Below the pieces are notes generated by a model. It ran no database searches and had not been told where the DNA came from. It saw only the letters and a list, made by a program, of their open reading frames with translations. A stretch of DNA of 35,208 bases from Larix sibirica (taxonomy: Eukaryota > Streptophyta > Pinopsida > Pinales > Pinaceae): assembly GCA_004151065.3 (NCBI GenBank), contig NWUY0304500548.1:1-35208 (forward strand). The letters run 5' to 3'. A program made the position numbers and the translations under genes. This document shows positions 12,314 through 23,690 of this stretch, in pieces; position 1 is the stretch's first letter, and every line of letters starts with the position of its first letter.

Positions 12314-12939
12314 TAGCAGCTGGATCAAAATTGCTTCGAGGGGGGGGTGGTTAGCTCATGACAAATGCAGTAAAATTGAATCCATTCAAATCTAGTTGAT
12401 GCCCCACGGCAGTCCTAAAATAGAGTAAATCTAAGCTTGAATACCCCTAAATATAAGTGGATAATAAGTATAAAAAGAAACAATATATGGTGTTTATGGT
12501 TAATAGTATAGATGAAGAAAGATAGTAAAGTTATAGAGTGAAGGAAGATAGATCAACAAAGCATGTTGTTGCTCAGCTTAAATGCATCTTGCACCGAGTA
12601 AAGAGAAAAAAAAATATAGTAATCCACTCTGTTGATCGAAGGTATTATAAAGTCTATCTAACCCCGACAAGCGAAAGAAGGTAAGCGCTCAATATCATAT
12701 CCGTATCCTATTGGTATCTGGGAATAAACCAGGTGCTTATCTTATCCCGTCTTCCTTCATTGTTCTCTGGCGGCACGGGCTCCTCGTAATCCTCGCTCCC
12801 GGTCTGTTGCTTTTTCCCAATTCGGTGTCCTGCGGTAGGCTCTTTTCACTTGGTGGCCCTGCCGGTCTGTTTCCTAAATGTAGTGCACGGTTGGAAGCAT
12901 CTGTCCATCATTAGTATCGGGGGGGGATACACAGAGAGC

Positions 12940-13080
12940 TACACGTAAGGTTGGTTTTACACAATGCTTGTTTGATGCTTGATTGGAGGTTACATGTATA
13001 GGCCGGTTACACACGTTACAGGTTACACAGTTAGGTTGGTTTCCACATGCAGTAGGAGGTTAGGTTCAATTTATGGGTTA
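12940..13080 (+). repeat. Degenerate AGGTTACAC/GGTTGGTTT array
   Basis: AGGTTGGTTTTACAC, GGAGGTTACATG, CCGGTTACACAC, CAGGTTACACAG and AGGTTGGTTTCCACATG follow one another with variable spacing. Confidence 0.6.
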
Positions 13081-14596
13081 CTCTAGCTATATCACCAAAT
13101 ACACATAGCGGAGTTGGCTATATATGATATTATTCTTTTTGTGGATAATACTGGATCTAAAGCACAAGCAATATATTGAGAACAGAGGCGTATTATATAC
13201 GTCTCATCATCCCCCATCCCGACGATTATTGTTTGTGTGAGGTGGTCACCTATAAGGAGAAAGGAAAGTAAATGTCGAAGAAGGAAGGACCAGTTGAAGG
13301 ACAAGCTAAAAACCTAAGGTGTTGGGTGGGGCCGACCAAATAAATCATCCGGGGTGGTACTAAAGGATTTATTGATACATATTGGAATTTCAGAGCATTT
13401 CTATATGTTAGGCGGGCGGGATAGAATCAATTGGAGGTTCAGCGCCTCCTTCTTGCTATATTGTTATTAGTGCAAAAGGGCCCCAATCCATGTTCAATAC
13501 ATAACCAATAAAGATTTAATCCAACGAATGACTTCTATGTGCTTTTTTTTATGTCGTGCTTTTTGTGAAAAGCTACTGTGAACAGCATGAACGGTTTCTA
13601 TATGATTTGTTTTAATGGCACATTAATTTGTTTTCCATGTTACCGCTGGAAGATAGAAAAAGGACCCTATCAAGCCATACGCAATAGAGAGAGGATAAGG
13701 CCCCATCAATAGTTTCCCATTGTTACCAACAGAAGACATTTGGAGCCATATTTTTCTTATAAAAGCATATAAATTTAGCCGTGTTAACAACAGGTGATAT
13801 TGAGCCAAGTTGGTTTCATATGAGCATATCGAGTTATACATGTTTACGCCATACGCGAACGAAAGACAAGTTCACCATAAAGAGGTTTAGCCAAGTTGCC
13901 AACATACGCTAGAAAGAGAAGGATCACATCACTAGTTGTCCCACACCACTGGCCAATAGGAGATGGCCAAAAAGTTTTCATCCTACGCCGACGAATAAGT
14001 ATGCCAGACGATATCTAAGTCCACGTCCACGTCTATCCGAGCCGCATAAGTAAATATACCAGGAAAGTAAGTACACCGGGTACGCCAGGTTATAAAAAAG
14101 ATGTTTTCAATCCAGAACTGAGATAAAGTAGGTAGGCCCCCATACAGACCCCTATCCTCACTTAACACTATGGCACATACATTTTTATCTCACTGAACGC
14201 TGCGAAACACACGGTCCTACCTCGAATGGATGGAAGGAATGACGAAGCTTATATATTATGATTCACAATTTGAGGATTATACACCGTTCATAGCCAGACA
14301 TAGCCAGAATCATACCAGTCATAGCCAGCAGGTCATTTCGATAGTCAATGCCGGTCATAGCTTGCTTTGGAATATCAGCTTGGATAAGTGATTGGGATGA
14401 TGGGATACACTATATATACTCTGCTGGGCTGGAATAAGTAGATAGGCTCCCGGGCTGCTTGCTGGCTGGAATAATGAAAAGAGGTAGGTTCACTTTCGAT
14501 CCGAATAGAATCTTAAAGGAGGGAGGCCTGGTTTCTTTTACAGGAGGTCATTGCCTGGGTTATTTGATGCCGATTCCCTTGGTTCCTTTCCCTGTT

Positions 14597-14636
14597 GATC
14601 AGAGTCGATCAGAGTCAATCATATAGTCATATAGTA
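14597..14636 (+). repeat. 10-bp and 8-bp tandem duplications
   Basis: GATCAGAGTC is repeated directly (14,597-14,616), followed by AATC and then ATATAGTC and ATATAGTA. The region just upstream (14,285-14,360) has four CATAGCCAG-like repeats. Confidence 0.75.
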
Positions 14637-14699
14637 ATACAGCCTGAGCTCTCAATCCATACAGAGTTTGTTACTCCATACCCCGGCAAGTCAATATTT

Positions 14700-14960
14700 G
14701 CAGTCCACGATTGCTATGTGCTGTGAACGAAGGAAGGGTGCATGGGACATGGTGGCTGTGAACAACGGCTTATGTTAACCCTCTCTGTGTGGGGCTTATG
14801 TTTGCTTTTATGTTAATGAGTTTCTGTGTGCTGTGTTTGGCTTTATTTGAATGGATTCTGTATGTGAACGGATTCTCTGTGTGAATGGCTGTGTGCTGTG
14901 ATGTGAACGGCTTTATGTTAAATGATTCTATGTGCTGCGGCATGTGTCCCATTTTTCCAA
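14700..14960 (+). repeat. Degenerate TGTGAACGG/TTATGTTAA array
   Basis: GTGAACG, GGCTTTATGTTAA, TCTGTGTG and GTGCTGTG recur in loose order for about 260 bp. It reads as a decayed minisatellite without a recognisable product. Confidence 0.6.
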
Positions 14961-16277
14961 CTGACGAAAGAAGAGTGAACAAATAAAGAAAGAAGTTAAG
15001 TGATGTTCAGTGAAATAAAGGTGAGCAGAGCGAACAATAGCTACAGTACATGCACGCTGTGCGAAATAATGGAGAATCTAATATATAATGGCGATGGTGC
15101 GAAATAGACACTCTGGTATAACCTTCATATGCAGGGAAAATATATATTGCTTAAGTGCGAAACGAAACGATGGAAGGTATAACCTACAAAAGATTAAACG
15201 CTTGCTAACTAGGAAGGTCGAGTCTTTCCAATATTCAAGTTTCACCAACCAACAAGTAGTGGATTGCCATAGCATCATATATAATATGCTCGTGGGGCAC
15301 AGCAAGCAAAGTGGTGAACGGGAAAGCATGAGAAGCAAACAGGATAAGATACCCTAGTAATAATGGATCAATGGGTTAAATGGGTGTGTTGTGGGAGGGT
15401 TAACTGGTCTTTTCAGACAGACTCACTGTGCTTTTACTGTGCCCCGTCCCTCCTTGTTCCGTCCCGTCGCCCTGTTCTGTCAAAACTAGGCTTTCTGTAC
15501 TCAATCTATAAATCAATCGGTGCTCTTGTCGATCATTGTTGCTCGGGTCGATTTAAGCATAATTGGTATGGGTCTAGCTAAAAGCAAGCAAGTGGAATAA
15601 CAAGGGATAATAAGCTCATAATTTAACCCAAGGGGGCATTTCTAACCCTTCTTTTTAGAGTCCATTTTGATCATTTTGACTCTGATTTTCACCAAACGGT
15701 AAATATATATATATGTGATAACGCATTGAATCAAAAATAGGAGAGGTGCTCACCAAATATGAAGCTCCAAGTGTAACATAACGAACAGATACAAGGGGGT
15801 TAGGGGGTGCGCGAAGAACCAATTTTTCGGTAGGTCGACAAGTAATGTACCGAACATATAGGGGGGGGCCGGGGCCTCCTGGAACTTCCCTATAATATGG
15901 ATCGCCTTGACTTACTTTAGAGGCGGAAACAGAAAATAAATGCTTGGCGTGAGGAGACTTACTGAGCCTGGCACAAAGCTAGCTCTATCTGGCTTGCCGT
16001 CTTATATTGGGGAATACCCGGTACCACGTACTACTAATGGTTCGGGGGAAAGGGAGTTCGCGTCCCCTTTCACACATGGTGGTGCTTTGCCTAGCTGGTT
16101 CGTAATTGACCTTACCAACTGATTGATAGTCTGTTTTTACTTACCTAGTCCCCCTTTCCTTTGAGGGTAAGGTTAGCCTATAATTGGTGAGTAAGCAGAC
16201 ACTTTCCTTGCAGTTTTACACTTGTTAGTGCCGACACTTACCTACTTATGATTGGGGCAGCCGGAAAAAAAGCCTTT

Positions 16278-16308
16278 CCTTGCCCTCCCTTTGGTCAAGC
16301 AAGCCTTT
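16278..16308 (+). repeat. About 31-bp AAGG-bounded repeat, copy 2, with flanking direct repeats
   Basis: Contains CCTTGCCCTCCC followed by TTTGGTCAAGCAAG and CCTTT. The sequence AAGCCTTTCCTTGC occurs on both sides of the unit core (about 16,270-16,283 and 16,301-16,314). This suggests either a duplication made on insertion or a local tandem duplication. Confidence 0.88.
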
Positions 16309-16869
16309 CCTTGCTATTTAACACAGATTCATGGAAGATAAGATTTTAGGAAAACCTCGTGCTTATTGACTTGCTTCCTCTTCACTGTGAGCGTGAGGAT
16401 AGCATTGGTGAGGCAGCGAACAACCCTTTTCTAGCTGTTTTACCCTCGTTAGTATGGTGGTACTCAGCTAAATACCCCACTGGACCTTCGCGTGCTTTCT
16501 CTTAATTTGGTGTACTGAATATTTGGCCTTTCTGAGGCTTTTGAAAAACGAGTCTTAGTTCTCCTTAGCACAGTATTTCTATCTATATATATATTTATAT
16601 TGTTGCCTGTTGCCGAACCCCGTGAAGCAGCTCTTGCGCTAACACCTTCACCTTGGCGCTTTGATGCAGCAGCAGAGTATCTACATTACATACCTGTTTT
16701 TCACCCTAACGCATGATTCATTCACTATATATAAAGATTATTTATTCGATCATCTCAACACCGAAGGACCGACGACCTACTAGACTCGAACAACTGGTAT
16801 ACACTTAATCAACGGGGCGGATCAATAGGGGTTCAGCGCAAAAGTTAACCCTCCCTCAAACCCCCAGAG

Positions 16870-17280
16870 AGGTGCGACACCAGGAAGGTATCGAGGAAGC
16901 TAGGCTCAGAGGGGAGCAGAGGTTAGCAAGGATAAAAAGGGTCTTAGTTGGATGGGAATGAGTAAAGCAAATGATGGATCAGTAAGTAGGTAAGAAAAAG
17001 GCAGGAGTAAGGAAGATTGATAGAGAATTATATAAATGGATGGGATTACAGGGAAAGCAATATGGAATGAGCAGTGGGAAAGGCGCAAAGTTGGGGGTAT
17101 CCGGTGGGAGGATATGCGATTAGAGATGCTAAGGGGGGGGGTATGATAGGGAGGAAGCAGGGGTAATAAATGAAAAGGGAGAGAAAAAGCAAGAGATAAG
17201 GATAAAGCAAAAACCTAGAAAGATAAGGAAGCAAAGGAAAAGAGCAAGGGACGGAAGAAAGATATAAAAAGAGTAGTTTT
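16870..17280 (+). other. Purine-rich block
   Basis: About 400 bp in which A and G dominate the + strand by eye, with many GGAAAG, GGTAAG and AAGGAAG stretches and a run of nine G at 17,133-17,141. The opposite strand is therefore open and hydrophobic in two frames, which I take as a composition effect rather than genes. Confidence 0.6.
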
Positions 17281-17877
17281 GCTAGAGAATAACTAATAGC
17301 AGTTGGTCAATTTCCCTTAGTGACACCTAGGTCATGATTGGTAAATTTATCTCTATCGTAGTGGATCAAAGGTAAACAACAGAGGTCATAGAAGCATAGG
17401 TGGCTGGAACAACTAGGAAGGCAGAGGTTTTAGTGCAAGTGATAGGTAGGTGCATCATGGATAGCATAAAGATTTGAATAATGCATCGTATTATTAGCAA
17501 TCTCCCGTATCACAATATTCGCCGGATTTAAATATATAAAAGGCCCTTGCCCAAAGTTGTGTTTCGAAATCGTCGCTAACAGTGCATCCAAATGGAGCAA
17601 CGAGGGCGGCGCCTACCATATTAAACTAGATAATAAATGCGTGATAAAACGCATATGCCGTTGGTAGTAAGGGACCTTTCTTCCGTTGGTCGCCTGTAGT
17701 AAAAACCATGAGGCAAAAGGTGTGGAACAATGGAACATTGTTCGCTCTGTCTTAGGTCAGAAGCATAGCCAGCCTGTGTAGAACGGCCACGATAAGAGTA
17801 CTGCCCGATCGACTTACATAACCAGTTTGGGTGGCTCGGTTCACTGCACTCGCACCCCGATGGTCACTGAGTCCAGA

Positions 17878-17897
17878 GATATATGGTCCCATATATC
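17878..17897. repeat. Short hairpin (9-bp arms)
   Basis: GATATATGG and CCATATATC are perfect inverted arms separated by TC. No gene lies beside it, so a transcript end or processing signal cannot be argued. Confidence 0.6.
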
Positions 17898-19416
17898 GAA
17901 GCAAAGTGAAAAGTAGAGAAGGCTGGATTGGAGTGGGTCGAATGAGTAGAGTTAAACAAAAGGAGTGAATGGTTCAAAGAGTGTATAAAGAAGTGAAGGC
18001 GGCTCAATACTTAAGAGTGCGCGCTGTTGGTACACAGAGTAAAGAGCGCGAGGGATGGGGAACATAGATGGAATTTTCGTCATTTTGTTACTACCATGGT
18101 CACCATATGGAGAAGTAAAGATCCGTGTCCTGTGTATAGGAAAGGTTTACCTTTGGCACATGCATGATAGATGGAGCGGCACGAGTCAATGGCGTTATGA
18201 GAATGAATTACGAATTGGAAAGATCCCAACGGCCGCTGAATAAGGAAAGGATCCATCCGGAAATGGGAAGACTAACGAGCTATTTTGGTAGTACTGTAAC
18301 AAGTTATGGCATTCTTGAATTCGTTGCATGGCTTTAAGACTTGGTTTCAACGGTCGCTCCGGAAAGAGGAAACCCTATCATAGATCATAAGTATTATTAT
18401 GGATCATTGATGGGGATGAAATGGCTCTAACTTGAAATGTGAGCCTAATACGCATTTATGTGCCAGCTGAGGTGGAGTAAAATGGTACCACCAAGTGTTG
18501 CATGATGCGCGATCGATCCGGAAACATACTGAGTAGGCAATCCCTCTGCCCGGTAGGCTGTCAGTTTATGCTTTCTTGCTACGTAGACCAAGGGTTGTAA
18601 TAGATACATAATGCACAATTCTGTATTTTCATTATGAAAAACACTAATAGAATGTAGCACAATACGCTATTGTAATCCCTAGTTATAATTCGATCTGCAT
18701 ATTATATGACTTACAAACTAGACCGGATTTATTATGTCCAATCAATGCGGGAATAGGTGCGGGTTCCTCAAGTCTCCTCAATAGAATAGGCTTATATATT
18801 ACTTGTGGACTAAACCGGACTGCTCATGTTCAATAAAATCAAAATATGAAAATTGAGAATGAAATTGATTGATAGGCCAATTTATTTCGTCCAGTAGAAG
18901 GGACCAGTAGAAAGGAAAACCAACCTTTCGTCCAACTGATTGAATGGGACTGATGGGACTGATTAGGCCAGTGCCTTACTCATTAGGTCAGTAGAAGAAA
19001 CCCATCCAGTATAACCCATATTTATATCCATTCAGTAGAAGGTAATATAAGAGTCAGTTCTAGTCCTTTAGTTATTGATAGACATCTGGCTGGGGAACGA
19101 GCCACTCAACAAGTAACCGCCAAATGCTATAATTTCCTCCTTCCTTTAACAAAGACAAAATAAAAAGACAAGAAGGCAAGGTTCTTTACCACAACTGGAG
19201 GGGCTTTTCCAATACCAATATCCAATAGGTTCTTCGTTAGCGCTTGTAGGTGAGGTCAGGCTCTGTCTTCCGTGCCTGGATAAAAAGAAAAGAAGGCAGG
19301 CCAGGCTCCTGATCCAATAGGCAAGTCATGAAGTCAGGTTGCTGGTCCGATTCATGAGGCAAGGCTCCTGTGTTTCGATGGCAGCAGTGCTGGTCCAATG
19401 GCAATCCTGGTACGTT

Positions 19417-19470
19417 AAGTACGGGTTGGGTTCCTGGTTCGATAAGTACGGGTCGGGTTCCTGGTCCGAT
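19417..19470 (+). repeat. 27-bp tandem duplication in a degenerate GGTTCCTGGTCCGAT array
   Basis: Two adjacent 27-bp units begin AAGTACGGGTTGGG and AAGTACGGGTCGGG. They sit in a wider degenerate array (about 19,235-19,480) where CTCCTG, GGTCCGAT and GGCAAG recur. No coding potential was recognised. Confidence 0.85.
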
Positions 19471-19894
19471 AGCCCGCGGGGTGTCCTTTAAAATAGAATA
19501 TATAAGACCGTGATCTTACCTATGGGCTAGGACGGGCTCCTAAAGTCCAATCATCTTTCCAATCAAAATATCCAATAGTCTTTCCTATCATGCTCAATCA
19601 CCCACCCTTTTAGCACATGCTATCTACTGCATACTGGATTTTATGCTAACTACTCTATTGCAGTATTCTTCATTCTATTTAATGTAAGGGATAATTGGAA
19701 CCGCTCACAGTAGTAATAGTAGTAGTAGCGTAAAGGCTGTAGGTAGGGAGGGCGGCCATCCATAAGGCGGCAAGGACTTTAACGCATACGGTGTGTTTGT
19801 GGGCTTGATTCGGAGTGTTAAACTAGCTCTGATTTACCCGCCTCTATAGACTCTTCACCTTCAGTATTGGAACCAGTCACCTCTGGTAATCCGT

Positions 19895-19915
19895 TTATAT
19901 ATGTAATTACGCTTT
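19895..19915 (-). repeat. 21-bp dispersed repeat, copy 3 (inverted)
   Basis: Exact reverse complement of the copies at 12,293 and 31,342. It lies about 200 bp before retrotransposon fragment A. Confidence 0.9.
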
Positions 19916-20135
19916 ATTTCTTCTTTACCGAAAGGCCTTTATTTATTACCTATTCGTACAGTTCAGGACAGAAATAACAAGCCCTATCGAGGTCGGTCTT
20001 ACGCTTTCCTATTCGTACTCCACTCTAAGGTAAGGGTTCAAGGTAAACAACCCATGAAAGGTAAGGAGCCTAATAATTTTACTCCTAGAAATCCAAAAGC
20101 TTTCCCTTATAGGAGAAACAATAAGCAAGTTCATA

Positions 20136-20786
20136 TTGCAAAGAGATAGGGATGCAGCTGAGGATCAAAGGATTAGGGCTCCTTTTCAAAATGCAGTCTT
20201 ACATGAAGAGCAAGATCTGTCTCAGGGAGAGGGAGAAGAAGATGATGAGATAAATTGTGTAGAAGATCAGGTAGACTCTTCTTTTCTAACTCAGTGTGAC
20301 TATGAAGAAGCTCTCATGAGTGAGCAGATAAATCAAGCATCCTTTGAAGAATCCTTGTACCAAGCTGATGATCAGGGAGGCTATAACTTGAGATCCAAAC
20401 CTACTGCTGCAAAATCAGCTATTGCTGCCCCTGCAAAACAGCAGCAAAAACAAACTCAGCCTAAAGTTACTGATCAAGTCCTACTCAAAGCTCCACTGAA
20501 TGAGGTAATAACTTCTGATAGACTGCCCTATTCTTTCAATTTTGAGTCAGAAATTCAGAAAGTAAAGATCCCTATCCCGTTGATTGAACTCATGAAAAAT
20601 GATACTTTCAAGTCTACCATTTTGAAATCCCTTCAACCTAAGTCTCCTATAGCTGCTGATTATGTCAACCTGCAAGATGGCCTACAGTTATCCTTGGTCC
20701 CATGGTTGAAGATAGGGATGAGTCATGTCCACCCTTCTATATTTCCCTTAATATTCATGACAAGACCCTTCACAATTGTTTGCTAG
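20136..20786 (+). pseudogene. Retrotransposon gag C-terminal region / gag-protease spacer (frameshifted)
   Basis: An open frame of 216 codons from a TTG. Homology may extend a few codons upstream, so the TTG is not a real start. The protein begins with a charged QRDRDAAEDQR segment, followed by an acidic stretch (residues about 25-45), a GYNLRSKP motif near residue 80, a Gln/Ala/Lys-rich patch around 90-110, and a conserved-looking PYSFNFESEIQKVKIPIPL block near residue 130. This order matches the region between gag and protease in plant Ty3/gypsy polyproteins that carry an extra RNase H. Homology ends near 20,695. Beyond it the frame reads unrelated residues, while the protease continues in another frame, so one frameshift separates it from the next piece. 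No zinc knuckle is visible. Confidence 0.8.
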
Positions 20787-21550
20787 ACTCGGGGGCATCC
20801 CATAATCTCATGCCTAAAGCTGTGATGGATGAGCTTGGGCTTGACATTACAAAACCATACCATGACCTCTTTTCCTTTGACTCAAGGAAAGTCAAGTGTC
20901 TAGGCCTCATAAAAGACCTTGTCATTAACCTCTCCCAGCTGCCCATGAGAAGTATGGTCATGGATATTGTCGTGGCTGATATCCCACCCAAGTTTGGTCT
21001 CCTCTTGTCACGAGCATGGATCAAAAGGCTCGGTGGTACCCTGCAGATGGACCTATCATATGCCACAATACCAGTGTTTGGGGGAGAACACAAAAGACTT
21101 TACAGAGAGAATCAGCTTGCCTACATCATCAGTGATGAAAAGAACCCTGTAAATCACCCCATCTATGCAGTAGATACAGATTTTGGGGCATGCATTCTAC
21201 AGATTTATGACTGTCAGCCAGCTCCATTGCAGCTCACAAGGCCTACTTATAAGCAGTCTGAGGAAGAGAGCACTCCTGTCTGGACCATGTTCTTTGATGG
21301 TGCCAGTACAAGAGAATCAGCAGGTGCAGGTGTAGTTTTGATTTCCCCTTCCAAGGAAGCTGTCCATTTGTATTACAAACTTGATTTCAAAACCACTAAC
21401 AATATAGCAGAGTATGAGGCACTGCTGTTGGGTTTGAAGGCAACCAAGGAAATGCAAATCCAAGCACTGCAGGTGTTCGGGGATGCAGATCTGATTGTGC
21501 AGCAAGTGAAAAGCACTTTCCAAGCAAAGCATATCAGGCTTAAGGCATGA
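20702..21550 (+). pseudogene. Retrotransposon aspartic protease plus additional RNase H (domain-level intact)
   Basis: A 282-codon open frame. Residues 26-110 form a retropepsin-like domain with the catalytic LLDSGASHNLMP motif (DSGA at 29-32) and a later FGLLLSRAWI segment that corresponds to the flap/C-terminal part. Residues 193-282 form an RNase H fold of the additional class in Tat-like elements. It has WTMFFDGAS (Asp199), NNIAEYEALLLGL (Glu239) and VFGDADLIVQQV (Asp261), so three catalytic acids are kept. Reverse transcriptase does not lie between them; in related plant polyproteins this RNase H precedes reverse transcriptase, so the order itself is normal. The ATG at 20,702 is only the first Met after the frameshift. 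The frame ends at a TGA made by an indel near 21,550, inside the RNase H domain. Confidence 0.9.
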
Positions 21551-21990
21551 GGTATGGGACCTCATAAATTCATTCCTTGCTTTTAATATTTCCTTTATTC
21601 CCAGAGCTATGAACCATCTAGCTGATTCCCTTGCTGTTTCTGCTAGCATGTTTCTTCCTCCTATGCCTCCTAGACTAAGCTATGAAGTTCAAGTCAAATA
21701 TAGACCATCCCTACCCGACAATGTCAAGTATTGGAAAGTCTTTGAGGATGATGATGAACTTAGTAGATTCCTCCAGGTGGTAGATTAATTTGCTGATACC
21801 CATATTGACCAAGAAAATCTGAATGTAGAGGAATAAAAAAGGCCTAATTTGAAGGGGAAAATTGGTAACCATGACATTGTTCAGTTGTCCAATAACCATA
21901 TACCCAGAGGTCTAGTGCCTCTTTATAAGCTTTTTTACCAAAACGATGTCCCCTACAAACCTGAGAAGAAGAAGGAAAATTATGCTAAGA
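21545..21990 (+). pseudogene. End of extra RNase H and linker to reverse transcriptase (two stops)
   Basis: This continues the preceding domain in a different frame. It reads EVWDLINSFLAFNISFIP, then NHLADSLAVSAS (the last RNase H Asp), then YEVQVKYRPSLPDNVKYWKV, and after two stops LSNNHIPRGLVPLYKLF and a Lys-rich tail. The order is that of the RNase H C-terminus and the linker before reverse transcriptase in plant polyproteins of this type. In-frame TAA codons lie at 21,786-21,788 and 21,834-21,836. Homology stops at about 21,985, just before reverse transcriptase would start. Confidence 0.8.
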
Positions 21991-22433
21991 TAAGTTCCCT
22001 TTTTCAAGTCAACGAACCCCATATATAAAGGACGTATAGATGCGGTTCAACTTGGACTAAGGCTAAGACTAGGTACTACAGATAGACGGGCTAAAGCTAA
22101 TACTTTTATATAGAGGCTATAGAACATGGACAAGTTAAACGTATGCATGGTCTCACGTAGAAGAGACGGAAGCTAGTACCAACCATGTTTGTTGTTGATT
22201 AGGACAAGTGAAACGACTATATGCAAGTAGAGACCAGGCAAGTCTCGAAACAAGGTAAGTAGATGCTCCCAATCCGGAATAATATGAACAACCCGGAATA
22301 AGCCCTGATCACTGGTCTGGAGCAGGGAGAGAACTCTGTGGAGGATCTCTGGTTGAACGGTTTCGAGTAGAACAACGTAGATATGCAAGTAAATAAGCTC
22401 TCACAACTAACTCTCCAATTGTTGAGTTCAGGT

Positions 22434-22453
22434 TAGTTAAGTGCACTTAACTA
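22434..22453. repeat. 20-bp perfect palindrome in an imperfect longer inverted repeat
   Basis: TAGTTAAGTGCACTTAACTA is a perfect palindrome centred on GTGCAC. Flanking sequence extends the symmetry imperfectly: GTTGAGTTCA on the left and TTGAACAACAAC on the right, over roughly 22,410-22,475. It could form a cruciform or a hairpin in RNA. It lies about 450 bp beyond fragment A. No gene is adjacent. Confidence 0.85.
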
Positions 22454-22645
22454 GTTGAACAACAACTGAGATATGCGTGTTACTTTTGATCTAACTAATT
22501 ACATTATAAGTATAACATTGATATTGATGCATTATATATATGAATCATAGTTTAAAACCTGCATCTAACTCCATCTTAGATATTTAGTTCATATTGTTCA
22601 AGCTGAAGGGGTGAGCTTAGCTAGCTCACAATAACTCAGGAGGAG

Positions 22646-22660
22646 ACGAGCCACTCCTAG
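22646..22660 (+). repeat. 15-bp repeat shared with 29,255-29,269
   Basis: ACGAGCCACTCCTAG here and ACGAGCCACCCCTAG at 29,255. Short, so weak on its own. Confidence 0.45.
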
Positions 22661-23597
22661 GGCAAGGATATAACCTATGAAATAAGGTCAACACAAATCT
22701 ATTCATCATCAGTTATACTTGCCTTTTCATTCTGTAACTACTTCGCAACTGGCCCCACTTAAAAAGCAGTATGGCTGGCTTATTTTCCGCGCTTTATCTT
22801 ATAGAATCACTTCGGACTTTCCCCATTCACCCGCATTATATAAGAGCATTCCCACCCGCCAAAGAATAAGAATGGGGAACTAGAGCTTGCGCCTACGGCG
22901 TTGTCCCCATTTGCCTATTAAAAGAGGAAAAACTTAATTCCTGACAGGGAAAGGAAAGAATAATGAATATTATAGATTTCATAACATCATTAGAGGATGC
23001 GCAAGCAGGCGAGACCAAAAGGAGAGGAACGTAGTCGCTCGACCAACAAAGGTTTTTTATCGCTCACCCATAAGGGCGAGGAGGACGAGGTGGGTGCGAA
23101 GTGCAAGATTGACCGGTAATATTAGGGGGAGCCCAACCTTTTATGGTAAGGAGGAAAGCAAGGGTGTGGGGTGAGGCAATATGGTTCAAATTATGTTAAA
23201 AGAAATAAGGAGGAACCCCATTGGGTATAAAGGTATCAAGGTATCACGCACGGAAGTCCAACAGAGCTTGCAAAAGCGAACCACACTGAATGAGCTACAG
23301 CTTGGTAGAAAAATGGAAGCAGTACTAAGATCCACCTATTTCCTTTGTGGCAGTGGAACGGTCGGCTATTTGCTTATCAAAACCTCCGTTTCATATTGGC
23401 GGTGGTCAGTCTATGGACAGAGAAAAGAGCCTAAATAACTGGTGATTCTCCGTTATCTGGAAGTGAGGAACAAAGGATAATAAATAGGTGGCTAAGGGAA
23501 AGCAGAAACTGCGATTTGACTATAGCTGTGTTGATCAATCCCATTGCTTTGGAAACTTCCACGAGTTCCCTCCCCCTTAAGGTGGTTTTTACTGCTT

Positions 23598-23690
23598 TGG
23601 AACTCACTCTAGTAAAACAGCAGGGCCTTTAGGCACTCGACCAATAGGGAGAGGGTCTCCTTTCTTCTTTCTTAAGGGGGAGGGCAGGCT
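23598..23690 (+). repeat. Two-module dispersed repeat, copy 1
   Basis: Module one is TGGAACTCACTCTAGTAAAA. Module two is a GGTCTCCTTTCTTC stretch ending GGGAGGGCAGGCT. The same two modules follow each other at 26,141-26,195, but here they are separated by about 35 extra bases. Confidence 0.75.

Larger units (their letters stand above)
10691..20100. other. Intergenic, no gene recognised
   Basis: About 9.4 kb with no supportable gene. It holds loose AGTGTAAGTAA/GATGCCAC repeats at 10,920-11,160, the minisatellites near 12.95, 14.3-14.96 and 19.2-19.5 kb, CAGTAGAAG repeats at 18,890-19,045, and an AGT-rich microsatellite at about 19,709-19,730. Frames above 60 codons here show no family motif. 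Confidence 0.5.
20105..21990 (+). mobile_element. Ty3/gypsy LTR retrotransposon remnant, fragment A (gag end, protease, extra RNase H)
   Basis: This is the 5' internal part of a plant Ty3/gypsy retrotransposon. Read left to right it holds the gag C-terminus, an aspartic protease, an RNase H domain of the additional (Tat-type) class, and the linker that precedes reverse transcriptase in related plant polyproteins. No LTR, primer-binding site or target-site duplication is visible at either end. Homology fades near 20,105 on the left and near 21,990 on the right. The three parts are in different frames (shifts near 20,695 and 21,550) and the last part has two in-frame stops, so the copy is dead. 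It is most likely nuclear DNA that moved into the mitochondrion. Its right edge stops where fragment B (32,427-33,905, opposite strand) begins in the same polyprotein, so the two are probably halves of one insertion. Confidence 0.9.

Noticed and set aside
16906-17234. Two hydrophobic minus-strand frames that look like membrane proteins.
   Set aside because: They arise from the purine-rich + strand, which forces Leu/Phe/Ser/Pro codons on the other strand. There is no motif or start context.
20770-21093. A 107-codon frame on the minus strand across the protease, plus others at 20,967-21,152 and 21,317-21,649.
   Set aside because: They are antisense or alternative-frame shadows of the well-supported protease/RNase H frames.
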